A DNA stretch of 64,000 nucleotides from JAJPKK01 sp035311445. GTDB lineage: Bacteria > Pseudomonadota > Alphaproteobacteria > Rhizobiales > Xanthobacteraceae. The stretch spans positions 1 to 64,000 of the forward strand of contig DATGCX010000276.1 in assembly GCA_035311445.1 (NCBI GenBank). Reading direction: 5' to 3'. Of the stretch, positions 35,048 to 42,926 are shown piece by piece. Each line of letters begins with the position of its first letter. Positions within the stretch are counted from its first letter, which is position 1. The translations under genes were made by a program, and so were the position numbers. The notes below the pieces were generated by a model. That model was not told the origin of the DNA and did not search any database. It saw nothing but the letters and a program-made list of their open reading frames with translations.

Positions 35048-36604
35048 ATGACCAGCTTGCCCAATCTCGGCGAAGTCCTGCGCTTCAACGCCCGCATTTT
35101 TCCCGACAAGATCGGCGCACGCGATCTCGAGCGCGCGATGACATTCCGGGAATGGAATGCGCGCTCATGCCGTCTCGCTAACGCGCTGCTTGGACTGGGG
35201 CTCGCAAAGGGCGACCGGGTGGCGGTGCTCGCCTACAATTGCGTCGAGTGGCTCGAAATCTATGCCGCGACCGCAAAGGCCGGCCTGGTTGCGGTGCCGA
35301 TCAATTTCCGCCTGGTCGATGAGGAAATCCGCTACATCGTGGATAGTTGCGAAGCGGCGGCCTTCATGGTTCAGGACGATCTGGTGGAGCCGGTCGAGCG
35401 GGTGCGGCCAGATCTGTCAATTCCGGCGCGCAATTTCATCCACTTCGGCGCCCGGACATGCCCGCCCGGATACCGCGCCTATGAGGACCTGCTTGCCGTC
35501 GCGCGCGACAGCGAGCCCGACGTCGAAGTGCTGCCGGCGGACCCCTGGACCCTGATGTACACGTCAGGCACCACAGGCAAGCCGAAAGGCGCAATCCGCA
35601 GCCACCAGGGCGGCGCTCAGCTGTCGCTCATCACCGAAGTCGAGATGGGCGTCGGTCGGCGCGATGCCGCGCTTCTGGTGATGCCCATGTGCCACGCGAA
35701 TTCGCTGTATTTCTTCGGCGCGTTCGCATATTGCGGCGCAAGCTGCACGGTCTATTCGCGCAAGAGCTTCGATCCCGAGCACTTGCTGCGCACCCTTGGC
35801 GAGACCGGCACGAGCTTCACGTCCCTGGTGCCGACCCATTACATCATGGTGCATGCCCTACCGGCCGCCGTGCGCGCAAAGTACAACGTGGATCGGGTCA
35901 CTAAGCTGCTGGTTTCTTCCGCGCCAGCGCGACGCGATACCAAGCTCGCCATCATGGACTACTTCCGCAATTCCGGGCTGTTCGAGCTCTATGGCTCGAC
36001 CGAAGCCGGCTGGGTCACCATGCTTCATCCGGAGGAGCAACTCACCAAGCTCGGCTCGGTCGGACGCGAATGCGTGGGCTCGGCACCGATCCGGCTGCTC
36101 GATCCCGCCGGCAACGAGGTTGCGGACGGCGATACCGGCGAACTCTATTCATGTAATCCCTACACCTTCGACGGCTATTGGAAGCTGCCGGACAAGACCA
36201 AAGAAGCGTTCCGTGGCGAATACTGCACGGTCGGCGATCTCGCCCGCCGCGATGAGGACGGCTTCTATTATCTGGTCGACCGCAAGAGCAACATGATCAT
36301 TTCGGGCGGCGAAAATGTTTATCCGTCCGAGGTGGAGAATCTGCTCGGTTCCCACCATCACCTGAAGGAGGTAGCGGTCATCGGCGTACCCGACCCGAAA
36401 TGGGGCGAGCGCGTCCATGCGGTGGTCGTCGCGCACGAAGGCGCGGTCGTCACCGAAGCCGAGCTTGTCGCATGGTGCCGGGACCGCATCGCCGGCTACA
36501 AGCGACCACGATCGATCTCGTTCATTCGCGATGACGAGATGCCGCGCACCGCGACGGGAAAGATTTTGCACCGGGTGCTGAAGGGCTGGTTTTCAGACCG
36601 CTAG
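35048..36604 (+). CDS. AMP-forming acyl-CoA synthetase
   Basis: 518 residues of the adenylate-forming family. Motifs: 'MYTSGTTGKPKGA' (P-loop), 'LYGSTEAGWVT', 'DRKSNMIISGGENVYPSEVE' (hinge and A8 loop) and 'PRTATGKILHRVL' (A10 catalytic Lys). It activates a carboxylic acid as acyl-AMP and then acyl-CoA; the chain type is not evident. A GTG one codon earlier is possible. The ThDP enzyme gene follows after about 245 bases. Confidence 0.92.
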   Translation: MTSLPNLGEVLRFNARIFPDKIGARDLERAMTFREWNARSCRLANALLGLGLAKGDRVAVLAYNCVEWLEIYAATAKAGLVAVPINFRLVDEEIRYIVDSCEAAAFMVQDDLVEPVERVRPDLSIPARNFIHFGARTCPPGYRAYEDLLAVARDSEPDVEVLPADPWTLMYTSGTTGKPKGAIRSHQGGAQLSLITEVEMGVGRRDAALLVMPMCHANSLYFFGAFAYCGASCTVYSRKSFDPEHLLRTLGETGTSFTSLVPTHYIMVHALPAAVRAKYNVDRVTKLLVSSAPARRDTKLAIMDYFRNSGLFELYGSTEAGWVTMLHPEEQLTKLGSVGRECVGSAPIRLLDPAGNEVADGDTGELYSCNPYTFDGYWKLPDKTKEAFRGEYCTVGDLARRDEDGFYYLVDRKSNMIISGGENVYPSEVENLLGSHHHLKEVAVIGVPDPKWGERVHAVVVAHEGAVVTEAELVAWCRDRIAGYKRPRSISFIRDDEMPRTATGKILHRVLKGWFSDR

Positions 36605-36674
36605 TGTTAGTGTCCTGTTTCCAACACCTGAAATCCAAAGACTGTCATCGCTGAGAAAGAGTCTGCAACGATCT

Positions 36675-36796
36675 TGACCTCATCCTGAGGAGCGCCGCAT
36701 CTTTGCGGCGCGTCTCGAAGGATGACCACTTGCTGAGCCGTGCCTGTTGCCATCCTTCGGGACGCGCGCAAGAGCGCGCTCCCGAAGATAAAGTCC
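36675..36796. repeat. Palindromic repeat (family D)
   Basis: 'CATCCTGAGGAGCGCCGCAT' start, a 'TTTGCGGCGCGTCTCGAAGG' arm, then a mirrored half with 'CCTTCGGGACGCGCGCAAGA'. It is a single copy here, of a type I associate with Bradyrhizobium-like genomes. It occupies most of the spacer between the two genes. Confidence 0.6.
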
Positions 36797-36848
36797 AGAG
36801 TTTTTCGCGCGCTCTCAGGATCAGGTTTGAATCTTCAAAAGCAAAAGC

Positions 36849-38579
36849 ATGACAGTCCGAATCGACCTAAACGCCGACGAGAACATCACCGCCGCCTGGA
36901 TCGCGCGCTTCCTCAAAGCGCGCGGCACGGACCGTATCTTCGGCCTGCAGGGCGGCCATATCCAGCCGATCTGGGATCATGTGGCACGCCAGGGCATCCG
37001 CATCATCGACGTGCGCCACGAAAGCGCGGCCGTTCATATGGCGCACGCCCATGCGGAATTGACCGGCGCGCTCGGCGTCGCCATGGCGACAGCCGGGCCG
37101 GGCGTGACCAATACGGTCACCGCCATGGCCAACGCATCGCTCGCCCGCGCCCCGGTGCTGCTGATCGGCGGCTGCACGTCGCGGCCGCAGGCCAATATGG
37201 GGCCGCTGCAGGACATCCCTCACGTGGACATCCTGCGGCCGGTGACCCGGACAGCGCGCACTGCGCGCGTCGCCGAGCAGGTGGTGCGCGAACTCGATGA
37301 AGCGGTCACCCGCGCCATGGGCGACATGGGCGAGCCGGGACCTGTCTATATCGAGATTCCAACCGACGTGCTGCGCACATCGGTGCCGCCGCAGCTCGTA
37401 CTTGACGAGTGGATGAGCGCGAAGCCACCTCGCGTCGTGCCGGCGGATGCCGCCGACATTGCGCTCGCGGTCGATGCCCTGTGGTCGGCGCGACGCCCGC
37501 TGGTGATCACGGGACGCGGCGCGAAGCAGGCGAGCGCTGAGCTGGTGCGCCTCCTCGACGCAAGCGGCGCGCTTTATCTCGACACCCAGGAGAGCCGCGG
37601 CCTGGTGCCGGCCGATCATCCTGCGGTGGTTGGCGCTATGCGGGCCGCTGCTATGACGGACGCCGACGTGGTTCTGCTGATCGGTCGCAAGCTCGATTAT
37701 CAGCTCGGCTACGGCTCGCCGGCGGTGTTCCCCCATGCGCAGTTCGTCCGCATCGCCGACACGGCCGGCGAGTTGATCGATAACCGCCGTGGCCAGCCGG
37801 AGATCATGGCCACCCCTGCCCTCGCGCTGCGAGCCATGCTTGAGGCCGCCGGCAATCGCCCGTCGAACGTCGATACCGCCTGGGCGGATGCGTTGCGGCG
37901 CAAGCACTGCGAGCGGATGGCATCTGCCGGTATTCTCAGGGAGACTGTGGGCGCCGACGGCAAAATCCACCCGCGTGTCATCTTCGATGCGATCGCCGAG
38001 GTCGCCGATCCTGATCACATCGCGGTCGCGGACGGCGGCGATCTCCTGAGCTTTGCGCGGGTAGGTCTCGCCTCGCGCACCTATATGGATGCCGGCGCGT
38101 TCGGCTGTCTGGGCGTCGGCGTGCCATTTGCGATCGCCGCGGCGCTCGCCTGTCCGGGGCGGCAGGTGATCTCCGTGAATGGCGACGGCGCCTTCGGCAT
38201 CAATGCCATGGAGATCGACACTGCCGTCCGGCACGGCGCCAGGGCAGTGTTCATCGTGTCGAACAATGCGGCCTGGAACATCGAGCGCTCCGACCAGGAA
38301 GCCAACTACGGCGGGCGGGTGGTCGGCACGACGCTGCGCCACTCCGACTACGCGGCCATGGCGCGAGCGCTCGGCGCGTATGGCGAGCGGGTCGAGGATC
38401 CGGCGAAGCTCGCCGACGCGCTCCGGCGCGCCTTCGCGAATGCGCCGGCACTCATCGATGTGGTCACGTCGCAATCGGTGATCTCGTCTGATGCCCGAAA
38501 GGGCCTCGGCTTCGTGCCTGATTTCCAGCCGCTCACCGTGTGGGATGATGCGGAGCGGAAACGACGGGGACTAATATAG
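36849..38579 (+). CDS. Thiamine-diphosphate-dependent enzyme, acetolactate-synthase-like
   Basis: 576 residues with the three-domain layout of the pyruvate oxidase/acetolactate synthase superfamily. The catalytic Glu58 is in 'DVRHESAAVHMA', 'GPGVTNTVTAMANA' follows, and the ThDP/Mg motif is 'NGDGAFGINAMEIDTAVRHG' ending with 'NNAAWN'. Related enzymes include acetolactate synthase, oxalyl-CoA decarboxylase and benzoylformate decarboxylase. No regulatory small subunit gene is adjacent, so biosynthetic acetolactate synthase is unlikely. Context suggests a catabolic decarboxylase or lyase. Confidence 0.88.
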   Translation: MTVRIDLNADENITAAWIARFLKARGTDRIFGLQGGHIQPIWDHVARQGIRIIDVRHESAAVHMAHAHAELTGALGVAMATAGPGVTNTVTAMANASLARAPVLLIGGCTSRPQANMGPLQDIPHVDILRPVTRTARTARVAEQVVRELDEAVTRAMGDMGEPGPVYIEIPTDVLRTSVPPQLVLDEWMSAKPPRVVPADAADIALAVDALWSARRPLVITGRGAKQASAELVRLLDASGALYLDTQESRGLVPADHPAVVGAMRAAAMTDADVVLLIGRKLDYQLGYGSPAVFPHAQFVRIADTAGELIDNRRGQPEIMATPALALRAMLEAAGNRPSNVDTAWADALRRKHCERMASAGILRETVGADGKIHPRVIFDAIAEVADPDHIAVADGGDLLSFARVGLASRTYMDAGAFGCLGVGVPFAIAAALACPGRQVISVNGDGAFGINAMEIDTAVRHGARAVFIVSNNAAWNIERSDQEANYGGRVVGTTLRHSDYAAMARALGAYGERVEDPAKLADALRRAFANAPALIDVVTSQSVISSDARKGLGFVPDFQPLTVWDDAERKRRGLI

Positions 38580-38670
38580 TGTGCCGATATAGTGTGCCGA
38601 TGATGCCAACAAAACCTTATCGCGGCGGCAAACTTCATAGTTTGAGTTAAGGCGATGCGGTGCAGCGTCA

Positions 38671-38785
38671 ACTCCCTCCTCCCTTGTGGGGGAGGGTCGG
38701 GGTCGGGGGTCGTGCCGCGAGGCACGGCTGCGCCCTACCCGCCGACCCCCACCCCCAACCCCTCCCCACAAGGGGGAGGGGAGGC
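38671..38785. repeat. Family B composite palindromic repeat
   Basis: Same design as the copy at 29409-29526 and closest to it: 'CCCTTGTGGGGGAGGGTCGG' at the left and 'CCTCCCCACAAGGGGGAGGG' at the right, with a small central hairpin around 'CCGCGAGGCACGGCTG'. Confidence 0.8.
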
Positions 38786-38845
38786 GTTCGCCGCACCTTT
38801 GCGCTTCATACGGGCGCCGCAGGTGGCGAAAAGCGAGTGGCGGAC

Positions 38846-39745
38846 ATGACGGACATCGCCTGGTCGAAGCTGACGATCGGAATGCTCGGCGGCGACGGGC
38901 GCGAGCAGGAGATCGCTCGCCTCGCGGCTCTGACCGGCGCCACCGTGCGGACGCACGGCTTCCCGTGGCCGGAGAACGGCATCGCGGGCGTCACACATCT
39001 CGACGATCCGGTCGCGGTGCTCAAGGGCGCGCGGTTCGCGCTGTTTCCAATCCCGGGCATCGCGGCAAACGGGGCGCTGTTCGCGCCTGCCGCCCCGGCA
39101 CCGATCATTCCGACCCGCACGATGCTCGCTGGGATGACACCGCGGGCGCACATCATTCTGGGCTGGGCCGACAAGAACCTGAAGAGTCATGCGGACGCGC
39201 TCGGCATCACGATCCACGAATACGAGTGGGACCGCGGCCTGATGCTGCGCCGCGCGCCGGCGATCATCGAGGGCCTCCTCAAGATCGTAATCGAGAACAC
39301 CGCCATCACGATCCACCACGCCACCGTCTGCGTGGTGGGCCAGGGCACCATCGGGGCGGTGCTGACGCGCTATCTGGTCGCGCTCGGCGCCCATACGCAC
39401 GTAGCGGCGCGCAACCCCGAGCAGCGCGCCGCAGCGTTCGTCGCAGGCGCAACGCCGCACGAGCTTGCGGAATTACCTGCGCTGGCGCCGCGCCTTGACA
39501 TGGTGTTTTCGACCGTGCCGTCGCGGGTGGTCGGCGCCGAGGTGCTGGAGCGCCTGCCCAAATCGGCGCTGCTGGTCGACCTAGCCGCGCCGCCCGGCGG
39601 CATCGACTTCGAGGCGGCGCAGCGGCTCGGGTTGAAGGCGATCTGGGGCCGCGGGCTCGGCAGCCGTGCACCCCTCACCGTCGGCGCCAGCCAGTGGGGC
39701 GGCATCCGCGCACGCATCGAAGCTATTTTGCGTGAGGAGGCATGA
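38846..39745 (+). CDS. Dipicolinate-synthase-subunit-A-like dehydrogenase
   Basis: 299 residues. The N-terminus ('IGMLGGDGREQEIARLAALT') and the following 'FALFPIPGIAANG' resemble the N-domain of DpaA/SpoVFA. 'VCVVGQGTIGAVLTRYLVAL' is a Rossmann NAD(P) site. 'DMVFSTVPSRVV' and 'LVDLAAPPGGIDF' also fit. The partner flavoprotein DpaB is absent and there are no sporulation genes, so dipicolinate synthesis is not implied; a related reaction on a cyclic imine or hydroxyacid is more likely. The start was placed at the first ATG after the repeat. Confidence 0.75.
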   Translation: MTDIAWSKLTIGMLGGDGREQEIARLAALTGATVRTHGFPWPENGIAGVTHLDDPVAVLKGARFALFPIPGIAANGALFAPAAPAPIIPTRTMLAGMTPRAHIILGWADKNLKSHADALGITIHEYEWDRGLMLRRAPAIIEGLLKIVIENTAITIHHATVCVVGQGTIGAVLTRYLVALGAHTHVAARNPEQRAAAFVAGATPHELAELPALAPRLDMVFSTVPSRVVGAEVLERLPKSALLVDLAAPPGGIDFEAAQRLGLKAIWGRGLGSRAPLTVGASQWGGIRARIEAILREEA

Positions 39746-39752
39746 GGTCTCA

Positions 39753-39840
39753 CTGTCCCGTCATCGCCTGGCTTGACCGGGCGATCTAGTAACCACCGAC
39801 TGTGGGGTACTCGATTGCCCGGTCAAGCCGGGCAATGACA
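39753..39840. repeat. REP-like palindromic repeat (family C)
   Basis: 'CGCCTGGCTTGACCGGGCGA' at the left and 'TTGCCCGGTCAAGCCGGGCA' at the right, spaced by about 35 bases, between the DpaA-like gene and the tautomerase gene. Confidence 0.75.
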
Positions 39841-39879
39841 CCGAACACCGACAACATCAGTCTGGAAGGGAGAACCGTC

Positions 39880-40074
39880 ATGCCGGTCGTCACCGTTCAA
39901 ATGTGGACAGGCCGCACGCCAGCGCAGAAAAAAGCGCTGGTGCGCGCCATCACCGACGCCATGGTCGAGCACGCGGGCGCCAAGCCCACCCACCTGCATG
40001 TCATCCTGCAGGAAGTGCCGAAGGAAAACTGGGCGCTGGCCGGCGTGCTCGGCGACGAGCGCAAGGACACGTGA
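39880..40074 (+). CDS. 4-Oxalocrotonate tautomerase-family protein
   Basis: 64 residues, the length of 4-oxalocrotonate tautomerase monomers. After Met removal the N-terminus is the catalytic Pro ('PVVTVQMWTGRTPAQKKAL'), with 'ITDAMVEHAGAKPTHLHVIL' further on. It should tautomerise an enol/keto acid in an aromatic-type degradation route. The VOC gene starts two bases after its stop, so they form an operon, probably with the DpaA-like gene. Confidence 0.88.
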   Translation: MPVVTVQMWTGRTPAQKKALVRAITDAMVEHAGAKPTHLHVILQEVPKENWALAGVLGDERKDT

Positions 40075-40076
40075 CG

Positions 40077-40460
40077 ATGACAACGCAACGCGCGCCCGGC
40101 GCCGTTCAGAGCTTTGCCCATATGCTCCTCAAGGTAGCGGACATCGCCCGCTCCGAGCGCTTCTATGTGGACCTGCTCGGCTTCACCGTGAGGCCGGCCA
40201 AGCCGCTGCCCGACGGCCGGCCCTTCGTGCCGTTCCACCAGAGCATTGCGCTAACCTCGGGCGGCCCTAGCGCGCCCGTGCAGATCGATCACATCGCTTT
40301 CAAGGCGACCGACGTACGCGCGATTTCGGAGCGGCTCAAAAAGGCCGACGTGAAATTCTTCCGCGAACTCCACAACGGCATTTACGGTCTCACGATCTAC
40401 ATCGCCGACCCAGACGGCAACATGATCGAGCTTTATGAGGAAGGCGCGAAGATGGGGTGA
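40077..40460 (+). CDS. VOC (glyoxalase/dioxygenase) family protein
   Basis: 127 residues with paired beta-alpha-beta-beta-beta modules. 'HMLLKVADIARSERFYVDLL' begins the first; 'QIDHIAFKATDVRAI' and 'IYIADPDGNMIELYEEG' form the second, with His, His and Glu as likely metal ligands. Could be a ring-cleavage dioxygenase, isomerase or lyase. A GTG at 40071 overlapping the tautomerase stop is an alternative start. Confidence 0.88.
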   Translation: MTTQRAPGAVQSFAHMLLKVADIARSERFYVDLLGFTVRPAKPLPDGRPFVPFHQSIALTSGGPSAPVQIDHIAFKATDVRAISERLKKADVKFFRELHNGIYGLTIYIADPDGNMIELYEEGAKMG

Positions 40461-40479
40461 CTTCCTTGCGCATTGGCGC

Positions 40480-40503
40480 ATAACAGACTAGTTATCTGAC
40501 TAG
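40480..40503 (+). promoter_or_regulatory. Candidate operator of the downstream antitoxin-toxin pair
   Basis: Inverted 'ATAAC-N6-GTTAT' (40480-40495) overlapped by two direct GACTAG copies 12 bases apart (40486 and 40498). It sits 25-50 bases upstream of the antitoxin start, where autoregulation by Phd-type antitoxins usually occurs. No binding data. Confidence 0.4.
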
Positions 40504-40528
40504 CTGATATTCTGCAGCGGAGGCGCAC

Positions 40529-40786
40529 GTGAAAAGCTGGGCGGTTCAGGACGCGAAGGCTCGCTTCAGCGAGCTTCTGGAGACCTGCCTCAAGGAAGGA
40601 CCACAAGTCGTGACCAAACGGGGCGTCGATGCCGCCGTGCTGGTGCCCGTCGGTGATTGGCGGCGCCTGCAGCAGTCGGCGCGGCCGACTCTGAAGGAAC
40701 TGCTCCTTGCGGCGGCTCCTCGCGGAGAGCTTCCCCTGCCCAAGCGCGGCCGGCTGCGTCGGCGTACGCCAACCAGCTCGGACTGA
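40529..40786 (+). CDS. Phd/YefM-type antitoxin
   Basis: 85 residues starting at GTG with GCGGAGG upstream. 'WAVQDAKARFSELLETCLKE' and 'QVVTKRGVDAAVLVPVGDWR' form the typical Phd fold; the C-terminal tail would wrap the toxin. The toxin gene begins five bases after its stop. It should dimerise on the operator upstream and neutralise the PIN toxin. Confidence 0.88.
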   Translation: MKSWAVQDAKARFSELLETCLKEGPQVVTKRGVDAAVLVPVGDWRRLQQSARPTLKELLLAAAPRGELPLPKRGRLRRRTPTSSD

Positions 40787-40791
40787 CGGCG

Positions 40792-41202
40792 ATGTATCTG
40801 CTGGACACCAATGTGGTTTCCGAGCTTCGCCGAGCCAAGCCGCACGGGGGAGTGCTGGCATGGCTGGAGAGCGTCGCCGACGCCGACCTGTACCTTGGCG
40901 CGGTGACGATCGGCGAAATCCAGGCCGGGATCGAAATAACCCGGGAACAGGACGCCGCAAAGGCCGCAGAGATCGAGACCTGGCTGGAACAAGTGGTCGA
41001 GACTTACAATGTTCTGGCGATGGACGCGCGCACCTTTCGCAGCTGGGCCCGTCTCATGCATCATCGATCCGATGATTTGATCGAAGATGCTATGATCGCA
41101 GCGACGGCTACTGTTCATAACCTGACTGTTGTGACCAAGAACGTGCGAGACTTTGCGCAACTTGGGGCGCGAACGTTTAATCCATTCGCACCCCGACGTT
41201 GA
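40792..41202 (+). CDS. VapC/FitB-type PIN-domain ribonuclease toxin
   Basis: 136 residues. Acidic active-site positions of PIN ribonucleases are present: Asp in 'YLLDTNVVSEL', Glu in 'GAVTIGEIQAG', Asp in 'DLIEDAMIAATA' and the C-terminal 'VVTKNVRDFAQLG'. It cleaves RNA, usually tRNA or rRNA, when free of antitoxin. Starts directly after the antitoxin. The usual partner of this PIN subtype is either Phd- or FitA-like. Confidence 0.9.
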   Translation: MYLLDTNVVSELRRAKPHGGVLAWLESVADADLYLGAVTIGEIQAGIEITREQDAAKAAEIETWLEQVVETYNVLAMDARTFRSWARLMHHRSDDLIEDAMIAATATVHNLTVVTKNVRDFAQLGARTFNPFAPRR

Positions 41203-41312
41203 GCGCTGGCGAAACCGTGCATCCCGCATGCCTTTCGCAAAAGATGCCGTTTCGGGCGCATTTCATCCGCCTCTAAACTCGAAACTTTGCCTGTTCTAGT
41301 GATCGTTGAATG

Positions 41313-41972
41313 TCAGGCTGCCTTGGCCATTTCCGAGACCTGTTCCCAGGTGGTGGCCGTCAGGCTAGGACGGGCATTCATGCGGTCAAGCCATGCCACC
41401 AGGTTAGGGGCCTTGGCCGTGAGCGGCGCCCATTCCGGTGTCACGGCGAGGAAATCGAGCTGCGGCGCGATCAGCATGTCGGCGAGCGATACGGCGTCAC
41501 CTGCGAAGTAGGCTTGCTCGCCCAGGAGCCGGGACAGTTCGTTGAACACCATGTGCGCCTTAGGCATGGCGGCGGCGATGGCCGCCTCGTCCGGGGTCAA
41601 CCCCAACACACGCGGGCCCACCACCCGATGGAAGCTGATGACGCTGTTGACGCCCTGGAACAGGTACCAGTCGTTGACGTTCATCGCCTGATCCATCCGG
41701 GCCGCGGCCTTGGGATCGGCCGGGGTCAACGCCGGGGCGGTCAACACGCGATCGAGATAGCGCAAGATGGCCTGGGTTTCGTAGAGCATGAAGCCGCGAT
41801 GCTCGAGCACTGGCACTCTGCCGAAGGGATGTCGCAAGATGTGTGGCTCGGTCTTCAACATGCCGGGCGCCACCGGCGCCAGTCGGTAGCTGGCGGCCTT
41901 CTCCTCCAGCGTGGCCAACACCGCGCGGCCAAATGGGCTGCCCGGAATGCTGTGGACGATAAATTCGGACAT
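41313..41972 (-). CDS. Glutathione S-transferase-family protein
   Basis: 219 residues: thioredoxin-like N-domain (about 1-80, 'HSIPGSPFGRAVLATLEEK', 'GRVPVLEHRGFMLYETQAIL') and all-helical C-domain (about 90-205, 'AYFAGDAVSLADMLIAPQL'). The catalytic residue is likely Ser12 in 'GSPFGR'. It lies 15 bases after an SRPBCC gene in an operon headed by an ArsR regulator, so it is probably part of a stress or xenobiotic response. Confidence 0.9.
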   Translation of the reverse strand: MSEFIVHSIPGSPFGRAVLATLEEKAASYRLAPVAPGMLKTEPHILRHPFGRVPVLEHRGFMLYETQAILRYLDRVLTAPALTPADPKAAARMDQAMNVNDWYLFQGVNSVISFHRVVGPRVLGLTPDEAAIAAAMPKAHMVFNELSRLLGEQAYFAGDAVSLADMLIAPQLDFLAVTPEWAPLTAKAPNLVAWLDRMNARPSLTATTWEQVSEMAKAA

Positions 41973-41987
41973 GACGATCTTCTCCTT

Positions 41988-42455
41988 TCAGGGTTGGGCG
42001 TTGGCGTCGGCGTATTCGGCGAACTTGGCAAAGAAAGTGGGCCAGCCGCCGCGGAGCGCTTCCGCATGCTTGGCGGCGTCGGCACCGAAGCGCTCCAGAT
42101 TACGGTGCTCCAGCGTCACTCTTGTGCCGCCGCCCTCGGCGGGGACGAAGGTCAGCTCCAGCTCGGTCAGGAAGTCGGGATCGTAGGCCCACTTGCTGTT
42201 GAGCTGCCAGCCGAGCAGCAGGCGCGTCGGCGGCTCCCACGCCAGCACCTTGCCCCACTGTGTCTCATTGCCCTCGGCGTCGCGCTCGAACCACCGGCCG
42301 TCGATGCGGGGCTCCAGCACGATGGCCACATGCGGGCTCTTGCCGACGGTCTTTCCCACCGGCCACCAGCGGGCCATGTGGCCGGCGAACAGCTCGAAGG
42401 CGCGGTCGGGCGATGCTTTCACGGTCATGCTCTTGATGATCGGGGCGATGCTCAT
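41988..42455 (-). CDS. SRPBCC (AHSA1/START-like) domain protein
   Basis: 155 residues with the AHSA1 pattern: 'MTVKASPDRAFELFAGHMAR', 'LAWEPPTRLLLGWQLN', 'TELELTFVPAEGGGTRVTLE' and the final 'WPTFFAKFAEYAD'. It should bind a hydrophobic ligand in a deep cavity. The ATG overlaps the stop of the ArsR gene (ATGA), the classic arrangement for ArsR-SRPBCC pairs. Confidence 0.9.
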   Translation of the reverse strand: MSIAPIIKSMTVKASPDRAFELFAGHMARWWPVGKTVGKSPHVAIVLEPRIDGRWFERDAEGNETQWGKVLAWEPPTRLLLGWQLNSKWAYDPDFLTELELTFVPAEGGGTRVTLEHRNLERFGADAAKHAEALRGGWPTFFAKFAEYADANAQP

Positions 42456-42799
42456 TCGGTCTTGTCCTTTCCCAATTGATCCTTTTCGAATTGGTCGTCG
42501 GCAAAATCCTTGAACGCATCGAGCGCGATGCCCCAGTGGGTGTCCAGCCATTCGCGCATCGCCGCGATGCCGCGCGGGTCGAGCCGATAGATGCGCCGCG
42601 CGCCGTCCGGGGTCTCATTCACCAACCCGGCCTCCTTCAGGACACGCAGGTGCTGAGAGACCGCGGACCGGCTGACCGGCAAGGTCGCCGCCAGCTCCCC
42701 CACGGGCGAGGGACCCACAGCCAGTTGCTGGAAGATCGCCCGGCGGGTGGGATCGCCTAGCGCCCCGAAGGCCTCTAGAGCGGCGGATCGGTTAGTCAT
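42452..42799 (-). CDS. ArsR-family transcriptional regulator
   Basis: 115 residues. Winged helix with 'LGDPTRRAIFQQLAVGP' and recognition helix 'SRSAVSQHLRVLKEAGLV'. No metal-binding Cys motif, as is usual in ArsR regulators paired with SRPBCC genes. First gene of a three-gene operon. The start codon is immediately preceded by a perfect palindrome and no ribosome site is visible, so binding would occlude both promoter and start. Confidence 0.92.
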   Translation of the reverse strand: MTNRSAALEAFGALGDPTRRAIFQQLAVGPSPVGELAATLPVSRSAVSQHLRVLKEAGLVNETPDGARRIYRLDPRGIAAMREWLDTHWGIALDAFKDFADDQFEKDQLGKDKTE

Positions 42800-42800
42800 A

Positions 42801-42824
42801 GCTAACGGTTAGCGCAGGCTAACC
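42801..42824 (-). promoter_or_regulatory. ArsR operator candidate at the start codon
   Basis: Perfect palindrome GCTAACGGTTAGC at 42801-42813, one base from the ATG, and an additional GGCTAACC half-site at 42817-42824. A further GGTTAG-like match lies within the first codons (42790-42795). The repeated element is likely the binding site of the ArsR protein itself. Confidence 0.6.
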
Positions 42825-42926
42825 GAGTTGTCAACAGGGGATTTGCCCGCGCCGTGCCAAGCTCCCGGGAAACCGCACAACCGATTCGGCCCGCTGTGCG
42901 GATTTCACCAGTGAGGCAGAGGCATC

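Noticed and set aside
38846..39745. Evidence for spore formation from the DpaA-like gene
   Set aside because: No DpaB or sporulation gene is present, and the organism appears to be an alphaproteobacterium; only a family relation is claimed.
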